Positions 25,130 through 33,711 of a stretch of DNA of 64,000 bases are shown here, piece by piece. The translations under genes and the position numbers were made by a program. Origin of the DNA: Acidobacterium sp. S8 (lineage in GTDB: Bacteria; Acidobacteriota; Terriglobia; Terriglobales; Acidobacteriaceae); NCBI RefSeq assembly GCF_009765985.1, contig NZ_LMUM01000013.1:1-64000 (forward strand), written 5' to 3'. Within the stretch, counting starts at the first letter, position 1, and each line of letters starts with the position of its first letter. The notes below the pieces were generated by a model, which did no database searches, was not told the origin of the DNA, and saw only the letters and a list, made by a program, of their open reading frames with translations.

Positions 25130-25657
25130 TTAGCTGAATTGGCGACCCGATTTTAGGCTCACGGAGCGGCGTATTTCCGTCTTTTCTACGGCATTATGCT
25201 GCACTAATTCGCCCTCCAGCAGATAATAGCCTTCATCCTCTTTCGTTTTTCCGGGACCACGCACAATGGTCCCTTGAAACGAATACCAGATTCCATGTAT
25301 CTGGCGGGTTGCAAAACGAAGTTCCTGGCCATGCATGGATGTCTGGTCGAAGAAGAAGGTCAGGGGAGTTCCGCTGTCGCTTTCGCCGTCTCCCTGACGT
25401 GAGATATAACCGCTCAAGTCGCCAAACTGCATCGTAATCTCGACCGCTTCGCCCGGATGGCCAAGCATATATTCGCCGGACGCGTCCTCGGGGATGAGCG
25501 AATTCGTTCTGGCCTTTTTCACCACAATGGGACGATCCGAAGTATCCGGATCGCCTCTGTGGTGCAGTGCCGGCTCGGTACTACTCTGGCCTATCAGGGG
25601 CGGCCAGGAAAGGAGCATTAGGAGAGCCACTCCTTCCCATAACGTCCGCTGCCTCAT
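25130..25657 (-). CDS. Exported hypothetical protein downstream of M28 peptidase
   Basis: A 175-residue protein with a signal peptide (LWEGVALLMLLSWPPLIGQS). The mature part is beta-rich, with GEAVEITMQFGDLSGYIS and SFQGTIVRGPGKTKEDEGYY. No family recognised. A much longer frame reaches back into the peptidase gene, but its extra part is the peptidase sequence in another frame. ATG 25657 has AGGAG 6 nt upstream and puts the signal peptide at the terminus. It starts 16 nt after the M28 stop, so co-transcription is likely. Confidence 0.65.
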   Translation of the reverse strand: MRQRTLWEGVALLMLLSWPPLIGQSSTEPALHHRGDPDTSDRPIVVKKARTNSLIPEDASGEYMLGHPGEAVEITMQFGDLSGYISRQGDGESDSGTPLTFFFDQTSMHGQELRFATRQIHGIWYSFQGTIVRGPGKTKEDEGYYLLEGELVQHNAVEKTEIRRSVSLKSGRQFS

Positions 25658-25673
25658 CTCATCTCCTGAATTT

Positions 25674-27341
25674 TCACTGGCTCTTTTTTCGAGCGGCCTC
25701 AAATTCATCGCCAGGCTGCCAGCCGACGCTCTTCGGCGACGACGACGCTTCCCACCCAAGTATGAACCCGAACTGCGCCATTCTGGCATTGCCTCGAAAA
25801 TCCATTCCGGCGTTATATTCATCCGAAGGCTGGTGGTATCGGTGAGCGACGAAATCTTCCATCTGCTGCTTTCCCCACTCCGGCGTATGCCCTTCGAAAG
25901 TGGTGCCTTGGCCAATGGAGAAGGCTGGAACGCCGACGCGCGCGAAACTGAAGTGATCGGAACGATAGTAGTGCCCTGCTCCGGGAAATTGATCCGTCTC
26001 AATCGTCAGCTGGAACGCCTGGGCCATCTTCTCCACTTCGGGATAAAACGTCGTACGCTCGGCTCCATTTACATCGGTCGCAGTGGGAATACCGATGGGA
26101 TTCAACATGTCATAGTTCAAATCGAGAGCGATCTGCGAAGCCGCTACCGGTGGATGCATGCCGAGCCATTGCGATCCCAATAGTCCCTGCTCCTCTGCCG
26201 TGACCGCAGAAAAATAGACGCTATGGGGAGGATGCACTTGCGACCATGCTCGCGCCATCTCAAGCAATATGCCGCAACCGGTGCCATTGTCGGCGGCTCC
26301 GTTATAAATCTGATCGCCCTTCGCGTCATGATCGATGCCGAGATGATCGTAATGCGCGGAATAAAGCACCGCCTGCCCCGGCTGCGCTCCCGGCACTTCC
26401 GCGATCACGTTGTCTGACTGGTAGCGGCGAACTTTGCTGACAATGTGCGCCTTGAAACGTACTGGCAGCTCTACGGCATGGAAGCCGGGTTTGCCGGCGG
26501 CTTCAATCATGGCATCCACATTGCCCTGTCCGGCGGCGGTGAGCAGCTTCTGCGCTACATCGTGCTGGATCCAGCTCGCGGCCTTCAATGTTGCCGTGGG
26601 ATCACCCTGCAGGTACGACTTCTCGATCGCCTGAGAATCGCGCACAACGTGCCACGGATAACTGGCGAGATCGGTCCGATGGATAATGAGCACACCTAAA
26701 GCACCCTGTCGCGATGCTTCCTCGTATTTGTAGGTCCAGCGGCCGTAATACGTCATTGTCTTGCCTTTGAAGAAGCTCTCGTCGGTCGAAGGCGGCTCAT
26801 TCACAATGACCAGCAGTATCTTCCCCTTTACATCGACACCGGCGTAGTCATTCCAGTGGTATTCCGGAGCATTAATGCCATACCCGACAAAAACGATGGG
26901 AGCGTCTATCTCTGCCGATTCCAGTCCAGTCTGATCCTTGGCGACAAAGTCTTCTCCATAAGCAATTGAAATGGGCTGGCCGCTTTTCGGAACGAATGCG
27001 GCTGTGGTCTGGTCTTCCACAGTATGCACAGCATAGAGCGGAACCTTTTGGAAATAGCTGCCGTTGTCACCTGCGGGCTTCAAACCCTCAAGCGCAAATT
27101 GCGTCGCAATGTAATCCGCAGCAATTTCAGCTCCGCGTTGTCCAGGACCGCGCCCTTCCAGCAGGTCGCTCGATAGAAAGCGCACATGGGCTCGTATCCT
27201 CTCCGCATCAATGCTCGACGCCGCCCGCTGGGCGTCCTGCGGCACGCCGGCGATGGCGGGAACCTGCGTCTGGCTGAAAATGGCAGTGGCAGAACAGAGG
27301 ACAATGAGAGAAACCCCGGCGAGGCGAAACGGTCGAAACAT
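25674..27341 (-). CDS. Exported M28-family metallopeptidase with PA domain
   Basis: A 555-residue exported di-zinc peptidase. A signal peptide (residues 1-23) precedes HVRFLSSDLLEGRGPGQRG, typical of this group. A protease-associated insert spans about 130-290 (ESAEIDAPIVFVGYGINAPE...). The catalytic core carries YSAHYDHLG (zinc His/Asp), NGAADNGTGCGILLE (bridging Asp), VTAEEQGLLGS (catalytic Glu-Glu), LNYDMLNP (Asp) and YRSDHFSFAR (final His). All metal ligands are present. These enzymes are aminopeptidase-like; the substrate is unknown. Confidence 0.9.
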   Translation of the reverse strand: MFRPFRLAGVSLIVLCSATAIFSQTQVPAIAGVPQDAQRAASSIDAERIRAHVRFLSSDLLEGRGPGQRGAEIAADYIATQFALEGLKPAGDNGSYFQKVPLYAVHTVEDQTTAAFVPKSGQPISIAYGEDFVAKDQTGLESAEIDAPIVFVGYGINAPEYHWNDYAGVDVKGKILLVIVNEPPSTDESFFKGKTMTYYGRWTYKYEEASRQGALGVLIIHRTDLASYPWHVVRDSQAIEKSYLQGDPTATLKAASWIQHDVAQKLLTAAGQGNVDAMIEAAGKPGFHAVELPVRFKAHIVSKVRRYQSDNVIAEVPGAQPGQAVLYSAHYDHLGIDHDAKGDQIYNGAADNGTGCGILLEMARAWSQVHPPHSVYFSAVTAEEQGLLGSQWLGMHPPVAASQIALDLNYDMLNPIGIPTATDVNGAERTTFYPEVEKMAQAFQLTIETDQFPGAGHYYRSDHFSFARVGVPAFSIGQGTTFEGHTPEWGKQQMEDFVAHRYHQPSDEYNAGMDFRGNARMAQFGFILGWEASSSPKSVGWQPGDEFEAARKKSQ

Positions 27342-27414
27342 TCCTGCTCCTGAAATCGATGTAGTTTCCTATTTTGCTACAGAGGCTGTCGAAGTTCGTC
27401 AGTAAAAACTTGCT

Positions 27415-28002
27415 TCACAAGCTCTCAGCATCATCCAGCCTGAATTTTGTGGTTTCATTCCACCGCGCTACCGCCTCAGAGATGGGTGGCGAAGCGAATC
27501 CCGGCGAAACCAGATCGACGATCGACTGCGGCGGAATATTCCCATTTCTGCTGCGAAAGAGCCCCTTTACCCACGCCAAAGCGGCAAGACCGTGCTTCGA
27601 GTGAAATCTCTGCTCCATGTAGAACCACTTCTCGTCCCAGCAAAGGGTGCGGGTTCTCAGCTCGAAGACTGCAAAAAGATCCAGGGATCGGCGATAGGTG
27701 ATATCCACAGACCCGACGAGCGGTATCCAGCGGGCTTTCAACGCATGGGTGAGAAGTCCGTTGACCGCCAGCATATGGATACGGCCGTAATCCATACAGC
27801 TGAGATATCTCGAATTGTTGAGATGAAAATTGAAGTCGATGTCGTTCGGCCAAACGCGCATACGGACGCAATCCTCGTCGAGAAGGCCAATACGCGGAAG
27901 CGGACGAATGCGCTGACGCACGGTCAACAGCGGAATGCGGACGAAGCTATTGATGTGCGCCATCAGTGTCTTGGGAGAGTCTATCGTGTCCAAGGTTGGC
28001 AC
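27415..28002 (-). CDS. Hotdog-fold thioesterase (THEM6-like)
   Basis: A 195-residue protein of the acyl-CoA thioesterase superfamily. The hotdog domain covers about residues 45-165. WPNDIDFNFHLNNSRYLSCMD matches the 4HBT-2/THEM6 pattern, where Asp and the following His-Leu-Asn-Asn-Ser mark the active-site helix start. SVDITYRRSLDLFAVFELRT forms the central strands. Substrate unknown. It is a single minus-strand gene, about 70 bp upstream of the M28 gene. Confidence 0.75.
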   Translation of the reverse strand: MPTLDTIDSPKTLMAHINSFVRIPLLTVRQRIRPLPRIGLLDEDCVRMRVWPNDIDFNFHLNNSRYLSCMDYGRIHMLAVNGLLTHALKARWIPLVGSVDITYRRSLDLFAVFELRTRTLCWDEKWFYMEQRFHSKHGLAALAWVKGLFRSRNGNIPPQSIVDLVSPGFASPPISEAVARWNETTKFRLDDAESL

Positions 28003-28138
28003 ACCGAATCGACCTCCGGTAACTGAAAACGATTACCAGTTTGTACCTCTTTAGAAACGAATCGGGGATTGGCGGCCCTAAGGGATGAGGTTAGAGTCTA
28101 AACATTGAGTAGCACTTGGGGGAGGGCTACACAGTTGT

Positions 28139-28180
28139 AACGCCCGTGGACATAACGGTCCACGGGCGTTTTACATTTTG
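28139..28180 (+). terminator. Strong hairpin with plus-oriented T tract
   Basis: AACGCCCGTGGAC (28139-28151) and GTCCACGGGCGTT (28158-28170) are perfect 13-bp arms with a 6-nt loop. A T-rich run (TTACATTTT) follows only on the plus strand. It sits 20 nt after the minus-strand 49-residue ORF, so it may end that transcript. The orientation better fits a plus transcript, for which I see no gene. Confidence 0.6.
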
Positions 28181-28190
28181 CGCTCTATTT

Positions 28191-28340
28191 TTAGTGCTTC
28201 TTGAAATACTGCACTTCCCGCTCGTGCTGCTTTGCCTTTTCCAACGAAGCAAAGGTGCCCAGATTGCGCCGCTTGCCAGTGGACGCATCCTTTTTGCGGG
28301 AATAGAGCCTGTATTCACCGGATTTGAGTTTGCGAATCAT
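28191..28340 (-). CDS. 49-residue basic protein coupled to lgt-like gene
   Basis: A short gene with the start ATG overlapping the stop of the lgt-like gene (ATGA). The protein is strongly basic (MIRKLKSGEYRLYSRK, then TGKRRNLGTF, then a charged helix ending REVQYFKKH). The SGEYRLYSRKK...GKRRNLGTF pattern looks like a three-stranded sheet with nucleic-acid-binding character, and similar small hypothetical proteins seem widespread in soil bacteria. Function unknown. Coupling and the downstream hairpin support a real gene. Confidence 0.65.
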   Translation of the reverse strand: MIRKLKSGEYRLYSRKKDASTGKRRNLGTFASLEKAKQHEREVQYFKKH

Positions 28341-29134
28341 ATCTGCATGGATGCCGGTGAGGCCAATGTGGGTTTTCGCCCTAACCAGAGTGCTCCCCCG
28401 ACAAGAATCAGGCCGGTTGCCAGCAGCTGTGCGCTGGAGATGGCTCCTCCGAACAAAAACGTGCGATCTCCGCGATAAAAATCCAGAAAAAACAGCATGA
28501 CCCCGTAGACGAAGAAAAACCCGCCTGCTAGATCGCCGTCCTGACGCCTGCGAGGAAGCCACACGAGCAAGAAAACAAAGAGCAGACTGAGAAAAAGCGC
28601 TTCATAAATCTGCACCGGGTGTAGGCGCACTCCAATCGGGGTGCCGGACCAAAGTGTCGCAAGCCGGTGCCTGTAAATCACGCCCCAGGGCTTTATAGTG
28701 GAAACGCCATAGTCCGACCCGGCCAGGAAAGCTCCAAGACTGTGGATTGCGAGAAAAAGCGCGGCCGCAGGGACCACGCAATCGAGCGTGCGAAGAATCG
28801 GCAATCCAGCGGAAAGCATGTATACGAGACACACCAAGGCCGCCATCAGCACACCGCCATAAAAGACCCCGTGGCTTCGGATCGTCACCAGACCCAATAT
28901 CCAGAACGGATGAGCCAGAAAATCTTGCAGGTGAAAGAGTGCCAGCAACAGTCGTGAGCCAAGCAGTGCGGTGAAAATTCCCAGCAGGCTCAGATTCCAG
29001 ATTTTATTTGGATCAAGATTCAGGCGCCGCGCCGTGTCCGAGGCCAGCACAAGAGCTGCGACCAATGCAATGGCCGCGAAAACTCCGTAAGTAGGAATGG
29101 CAACATGGCCGAACTGGAAAAGGCGTGGATACAA
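28337..29134 (-). CDS. Prolipoprotein diacylglyceryl transferase-like protein
   Basis: A 265-residue inner-membrane protein with about seven membrane spans. Lgt transfers diacylglycerol from phosphatidylglycerol to the lipobox Cys. Family traits include IPTYGVFAAIAL near the start, RSHGVFYGG, LHPVQIYEALF and the late FYRGDRT, whose Arg is catalytically important. The signature normally reading GRxGxFxxGxxxG is here HSLGAFLAGSDYG, so the conserved Gly-Arg pair is replaced by His-Ser. It may be a working variant or a paralogue with another role. It lies downstream of zapA and the 6S RNA gene. Confidence 0.78.
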   Translation of the reverse strand: MYPRLFQFGHVAIPTYGVFAAIALVAALVLASDTARRLNLDPNKIWNLSLLGIFTALLGSRLLLALFHLQDFLAHPFWILGLVTIRSHGVFYGGVLMAALVCLVYMLSAGLPILRTLDCVVPAAALFLAIHSLGAFLAGSDYGVSTIKPWGVIYRHRLATLWSGTPIGVRLHPVQIYEALFLSLLFVFLLVWLPRRRQDGDLAGGFFFVYGVMLFFLDFYRGDRTFLFGGAISSAQLLATGLILVGGALWLGRKPTLASPASMQI

Positions 29135-29205
29135 GCGGATTCTTGCTTTATTGCGTGCTGGCTCACGATTCAGCCCTCAGCCAGAGTAACGATTCGTTTG
29201 CAAAG

Positions 29206-29385
29206 CAAAACCGACCCGCGGGGCCGTGGAACGATGCGTCGGTGAACCCGTCCTAAGACGGTGGGAACTCTCCGCGGCTCTTTAGGCATTCCGAACTGGC
29301 GGACACTGCACACCGAGCCGATTTGTCGAGTCGAGCTCCCTGTTCAATGAATGTAGGTTCAACCGACGATTATCGCATCCACCTG
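29206..29385 (-). ncRNA. ssrS: 6S RNA
   Basis: The gene follows zapA on the same strand, the usual neighbour of 6S RNA. The minus strand forms a long interrupted rod. CGTCGGTTGAACC (29368-29356) pairs with GGTTCACCGACG (29248-29237) with one bulge. GGGAGCTC (29340-29333) pairs with GAGAGTTCCC, CGGCTC pairs with GAGCCG, and TCCG/CGGA caps the end. Between the first two stems is the central bubble: 15 unpaired nt on the 5' side (29355-29341), and on the 3' side a small CGTC-TTAG-GACG hairpin, as in known 6S RNAs. A GC hairpin with TTTTGC at about 29206-29226 looks like its terminator. 6S RNA binds sigma-70 RNA polymerase in the bubble. Confidence 0.78.
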
Positions 29386-29480
29386 CTTTGCAGGCCGGTT
29401 CTATTTTGGATGCTAGCGGCAGATGGCGAGGATTGCAAGTCGCGTCCGGAAGCACATTGTAACCAGAAGACTTAAGTCGC

Positions 29481-29819
29481 TTAACTGATCTTCCGTTCTT
29501 CGCTCAGCACAGCATCCAGCAGGCCGTTGAGACGGCTGGCACGGTCACGCACGTTTTCCTTCTGCGCCCCCATCAGCGAGTTATAGCGCTGTTCGAGCGA
29601 GGCCAGCTCGTCGGCGATATTCAGCGCGGCCAGCACGGCAACACGCAGCGAATCCACGGACTTGCCCTGCACCGCCACCGCGCGCATCTTCGTATCGACA
29701 ACATCGGCGAGCTGGTGGATATACTCCGGGTCCTGTCCACGCAGCCGATAGGTCTGGTCGTAGATGTCTACCGTGACAAACTGCGTGGCGTCGATGTTTT
29801 CATTCTGAGAATCGGCCAT
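29481..29819 (-). CDS. zapA: Cell division protein ZapA
   Basis: A 112-residue FtsZ-ring stabiliser. The N-terminal head (FVTVDIYDQTYRLRGQDPEY) and HQLADVVDTKMRAVA are typical, followed by a long coiled coil (ALNIADELASLEQRYNSLM) that drives tetramer formation. Length is normal. It lies downstream of a coiled-coil gene and pheST, a gene order frequently seen around zapA, and directly upstream of 6S RNA. Confidence 0.9.
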   Translation of the reverse strand: MADSQNENIDATQFVTVDIYDQTYRLRGQDPEYIHQLADVVDTKMRAVAVQGKSVDSLRVAVLAALNIADELASLEQRYNSLMGAQKENVRDRASRLNGLLDAVLSEERKIS

Positions 29820-29847
29820 AGGTACTGCTTCTCCTGTTCGATAAATC

Positions 29848-30129
29848 TCAGGCAGAAATTTCGTCCAGCTGGTTCAACAGGCGCTCTACGCGCTGACGTA
29901 CGGCTTCGCGCTCCTGCTCAAAGGTCTTGACCTGCTCCTGCACTGCCGTCAGTTGTGCGGATTGCTCGTCAAGAAGTTGCTGCAAGGTTGCAGAATTCTG
30001 CTCGGCGGTGGCGCGCGCTTCGCGCTCTTTTTTGAGCAGCTCGACCGTGCGCAATACCCGTTGTTCGAGTGCGCTGAGATCATCGGCAGCAAGATTCAGT
30101 TCAGCATCATGGAGTGCTAGGGTGGACAT
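29848..30129 (-). CDS. Coiled-coil protein, ZapB-like position
   Basis: A 93-residue protein that is almost entirely coiled coil from residue 15 to 90 (LSALEQRVLRTVELLKKERE...). There is no signal peptide. It directly precedes zapA with a 28-nt gap; small coiled-coil proteins in this place are often annotated as cell division or ZapB-like proteins. The sequence alone shows only the coiled coil, so the division role rests on context. Confidence 0.65.
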   Translation of the reverse strand: MSTLALHDAELNLAADDLSALEQRVLRTVELLKKEREARATAEQNSATLQQLLDEQSAQLTAVQEQVKTFEQEREAVRQRVERLLNQLDEISA

Positions 30130-30386
30130 CGAAATACCTCATTTACCGGAGAAAATTCAAGCGTTCTTCGCGCAGTATAGCTGGTTTCGCATAGAGGAAA
30201 ATGCCAGAAAACCCGAGAATACAAGAAAGCGCAACCAGTTTGTTACACAGAGCGCGTTTGTCTTGAGTGGATAGCTTTGAAATGTGTAAGTTGCTTTGCC
30301 GGTCTCACAAGAAAGATGACCACGAAAAGAGTGAGCCGCCATTTCAGAATAACGGCGACTCATAACAAGAAAAAGTAAGAGAGCGA
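30130..30386. other. Spacer between pheT and the coiled-coil/zapA pair
   Basis: About 257 bp without a supported gene. It is AT-richer than the surrounding genes and probably contains the promoter of the coiled-coil/zapA/6S unit. I see no strong hairpin directly after the pheT stop and no clear -35/-10 pair. Confidence 0.4.
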
Positions 30387-32552
30387 TCAGCCGCGCAATT
30401 TTCCACCCAGCTTTTCCACGGCCGTCACCACCCGCTGCGCATAATTTTGCAATTCTTCTTCCTGCAGCGTGCGATCCGTAGCCTGAAAGACCGTTCGCAG
30501 CAAAAGAGAAATATGACCGGCAGGAACGAGCTTCGAGTCCTTGTCGCTGAGAATTTCCCCGACTTCAAAGTTCTGTAGCTCAGGAATTCCCAGCGCGCTA
30601 AGCGCTTCGGCTACCCGCGCCCATGGTGTGGTCTCGCTGAGGATGAAGGAGAAATCACGCCGCACAGCCTGGAAGCGCGACAACTCGCGTACGACAGGCT
30701 GCCGCAGATTCTGCCGGTATAGACGATCAACGTAAATTTCACCAACAAAAACTAACTGCTTCAGCTTGCGCCGTTGAGCCTCCGCCGGATGAAGCTGGCC
30801 AAAGTATCCAACAGTGGCACCATCGATCACTGCGCGGGCCGAGCGGCCAGGATGCAGCCATGCCGGCATCAGTCCCGAGTCCGACGGAAAGCGGTCGAAA
30901 TAGATCGACTTCGAAGAGAATTTGCCTAGTAGTGCTTCGATGCTGCCCTTCATGTCGTAGAAGTCGAGCTCACGCGATGGCTGGTGCGGCCCTTCAAGTG
31001 GCAGCTTGCCAGTGGCGCCAATCGAGAGTGACGGCTTTTCCTCAACTCTGTCTGTGGAACCGTGGAATACCGTACCCAATTCGAAGAGCATCACGTCTTC
31101 CATGTCACGGTTCAGGTTGAGCGCAAGCATCCCGAGCATTCCCGAGGCCAGGGAAGGCCGCAGCATGCCAGCCTCTTCGCTCAGCGGATTGCCAAGCGGG
31201 ACTGCAGAGTTCGGCTGAGGTGCAAATGCGGCTGCGTCTGCTGCGGAGCAGAACGTGCTGGAAACAGCCTCTGTCCAGCCAAGACCGCGCAACGTGGTGC
31301 GGATGGTCGATTCTTTTTCTGCCCACGGCAGCTCGACAACTGCGCCTTCAAATGACGGCAGCGTGTTCTGAAAACGGTTATAGCCGTAGACGCGCGCGAT
31401 CTCTTCAATCAGATCGATCTCGCGTTCCAGGTCAAGACGCCAGCTGGGCAGTTTGACCGGGTATTCCACAACGTTCGCAATGGGCGAAGAAACCGCGCGC
31501 GATGGATCGAGATTCTTTTCCACGGATGAAGTAACCACCGTTGCGTCTGCGCTCACCTCGCAGCCAAGCCCAGTGAGAATGGCTTTGGCGGCCGAAGCGG
31601 TGATCCCTTTCCTATCTTCGGTCGCACCCAGAATGCGCTGCGCTTCACTTACCGCAAAGGCGATTGCCGGACGCTTCGCCGTTCGACGTTCCGCCTCTGG
31701 AATGACGATATCCACAAAGTCGCCTCCGATTTCGCCGCCAGCTTCGAGAATGATACTGCTGACCAACGCCGATGCTACTGGTGGCGCATTGAAATCCGCT
31801 CCTCGTTCAAAGCGGTGCGAGGCATCAGTATGCAGCAGATGGCGCTTCGAGCTGCGACGCACGGTGCCAGGATCGAACCATGCCGCTTCAACGAGAATGT
31901 TCGTCGTCTCGGGCGTAATCATCGTGTCCCAGCCGCCCATCACACCGGCGATGGCGAGCGCCTTCTTTTCGTCAGCTACAACGAGATCGTCGGGATCAAG
32001 CGTGCGGTCTATTCCGTCGAGAGTCTTGAGCTTTTCACCCTTGCGCGCGCGGCGCAGCAGGATGCCGCCTTCTACCTTATCCAGATCAAACGCATGCGTC
32101 GGATGGCCCATTGCCATGGTGACGAAGTTTGTAGCGTCCACAGCGTTAGAAATGAGCTTCTGTTCGAGCAGGTGGAAGCGCTCCGCCACAATGCCGGTCG
32201 ATTGCGTGATCTTCACGTTGCGCAGCACGCGGGCGGTGAAGCGCCCGCAAAGCTCAGGAGCTTCAATCTTGATCGGATACGGCTTTAGTGCTGGCGTCGC
32301 TTGCGGGAGTGTCGGATGAAGCGGGTTCAACTTCAGGCCATAGATCGTCGCCGCTTCACGCGCAATGCCGTAATGATTCATCGCATCTACGCGATTCGTC
32401 GTGATGTCCATCTCAAAGAGCGAGCCATCCGCTCCAAGATCAAACACACCTTCAACAGCAATGCCGCGCAGGGTCAAATCATCAGCGAGCTGGCGATCGG
32501 TGACATTAAATTGCGGCAGATACGAGCGGAGCCATTTGGAAAGAATCTTCAT
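30387..32552 (-). CDS. pheT: Phenylalanyl-tRNA synthetase beta subunit, short form
   Basis: A 721-residue subunit, about 70-80 residues shorter than most bacterial PheT. After LRGIAVEGVFDLG the sequence goes straight to LFEMDITTNRVDAMNHYG, so the EMAP/OB-fold tRNA-binding domain (about residues 40-150 in E. coli PheT) is missing. The B3/B4 editing domain (e.g. RFHLLEQKLISNAVDATNF, GHPTHAFDLD), B5 domain (EIARVYGYNRFQ) and C-terminal anticodon-binding FDX-ACB domain (SRFQAVRRDFSFIL to the end) are present. Its start overlaps the pheS stop by 4 nt. Confidence 0.95.
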   Translation of the reverse strand: MKILSKWLRSYLPQFNVTDRQLADDLTLRGIAVEGVFDLGADGSLFEMDITTNRVDAMNHYGIAREAATIYGLKLNPLHPTLPQATPALKPYPIKIEAPELCGRFTARVLRNVKITQSTGIVAERFHLLEQKLISNAVDATNFVTMAMGHPTHAFDLDKVEGGILLRRARKGEKLKTLDGIDRTLDPDDLVVADEKKALAIAGVMGGWDTMITPETTNILVEAAWFDPGTVRRSSKRHLLHTDASHRFERGADFNAPPVASALVSSIILEAGGEIGGDFVDIVIPEAERRTAKRPAIAFAVSEAQRILGATEDRKGITASAAKAILTGLGCEVSADATVVTSSVEKNLDPSRAVSSPIANVVEYPVKLPSWRLDLEREIDLIEEIARVYGYNRFQNTLPSFEGAVVELPWAEKESTIRTTLRGLGWTEAVSSTFCSAADAAAFAPQPNSAVPLGNPLSEEAGMLRPSLASGMLGMLALNLNRDMEDVMLFELGTVFHGSTDRVEEKPSLSIGATGKLPLEGPHQPSRELDFYDMKGSIEALLGKFSSKSIYFDRFPSDSGLMPAWLHPGRSARAVIDGATVGYFGQLHPAEAQRRKLKQLVFVGEIYVDRLYRQNLRQPVVRELSRFQAVRRDFSFILSETTPWARVAEALSALGIPELQNFEVGEILSDKDSKLVPAGHISLLLRTVFQATDRTLQEEELQNYAQRVVTAVEKLGGKLRG

Positions 32553-33652
32553 GCGAACTGCTCCAGAAAGCGCGCATCACCGGAATACAACAAGCTGATG
32601 TCACTGATGCCATACTTCATCATGGCAATGCGATCGACACCCATGCCGAAGGCGAAGCCACTAATCTTCTTCGGATCGTAGGCAGGCTGTTTCTGCTGCA
32701 CAAATCCAAAGACCGCAGGGTCGACCATGCCACAGCCCAGCAGCTCAATCCAGCCCGAGTGCTTACACTTGCGACAGCCCTTGCCGCCGCAGAAAGGACA
32801 GCTGATCTGCACGTCGGCGCTCGGCTCGGTGAAAGGGAAAAACGACGGAAAGAAACGCGTCTTCACGCTGGAGCCGAAAAACTCCTTCATGGCATGATCG
32901 AGCGTGCCCTTCAGGTCAGAGAATGTGACATCGATATCGACGCAGAGACCTTCAATCTGATGAAAGATCGGCGAGTGCGTGGCATCGGCTGCATCGTTGC
33001 GATGCACCTTGCCCGGGATGACGATGCGCACCGGAGGCGGCTGTTGTTCCATCGTCCGGATCTGCACAGGCGAGGTATGCGTGCGCATCAACAGGCGGTC
33101 ACGCAACGGCTTGCGCTCCTGATTAGCCACGACCAGCGTGTCTTGCGTGTCGCGTGCTGGATGCCCCGGCGGAAAGTTCAGCGATTCGAAGTTGTAGAAA
33201 TCCGTCTCAACCTCAGGTCCGACGCCGACCGAGTAGCCCATGCGCTGGAAGACCGCGACCATTTCGTGCATTGTCTTGATCAGCGGGTGTTCGGCGCCAA
33301 GAGCGCGATGTGTGCCCGGCAGCGTAATGTCGATGGCTTCAGCGTCGAGCGCATTCTGGCTACTTGCGCCGGTGGCGCTTTCGAGACGCGATTCAATCTG
33401 TGCCTTGAGCTGATTGAATCGCTGCCCGATAAGCTTTTTCGCCTCAACGGGCGCGGATTTAAGCCACGCATCGCTAATCGACTTGAGACGGCCCTGCTTG
33501 CGGCCCAGCCAGTGCAGGCGAAATGCCTCAACGGCTTCGGCAGACGTAAGCGATTGCGCTGAGGCCTCTACCTCATGCGCCAATGCGGCAAACGCCTGGT
33601 CTAATGCGGCTTCGCTATAGCCGCCTAAGGATGGAATGGCTTCTTGCGACAT
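32549..33652 (-). CDS. pheS: Phenylalanyl-tRNA synthetase alpha subunit
   Basis: A 367-residue class II synthetase catalytic subunit. The N-terminal coiled coil (about 1-95) contacts tRNA. Motif 2 falls around GKVHRNDAADATHSPIFHQIEG, with the Phe pocket downstream in FFPSFFPFTEPS. Motif 3 is GFAFGMGVDRIAMMKYG. A zinc-binding-type insert CPFCGGKGCRKCKHSGW with four Cys residues lies in the catalytic domain, as in many PheS proteins. The gene is followed by pheT with an ATGA overlap, giving the alpha2-beta2 enzyme. Confidence 0.96.
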   Translation of the reverse strand: MSQEAIPSLGGYSEAALDQAFAALAHEVEASAQSLTSAEAVEAFRLHWLGRKQGRLKSISDAWLKSAPVEAKKLIGQRFNQLKAQIESRLESATGASSQNALDAEAIDITLPGTHRALGAEHPLIKTMHEMVAVFQRMGYSVGVGPEVETDFYNFESLNFPPGHPARDTQDTLVVANQERKPLRDRLLMRTHTSPVQIRTMEQQPPPVRIVIPGKVHRNDAADATHSPIFHQIEGLCVDIDVTFSDLKGTLDHAMKEFFGSSVKTRFFPSFFPFTEPSADVQISCPFCGGKGCRKCKHSGWIELLGCGMVDPAVFGFVQQKQPAYDPKKISGFAFGMGVDRIAMMKYGISDISLLYSGDARFLEQFA

Positions 33653-33711
33653 GATCTCTTTGAGGATAAATCAGGCGAAGGCACGAGTATGTCCGCGCCT
33701 CCGATTCAGCT

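Noticed and set aside
25674-26002. Upstream extension of the exported protein gene at 25130-25657
   Set aside because: The extra 115 residues are the M28 peptidase DNA in another frame, and the internal ATG has AGGAG plus a signal peptide.
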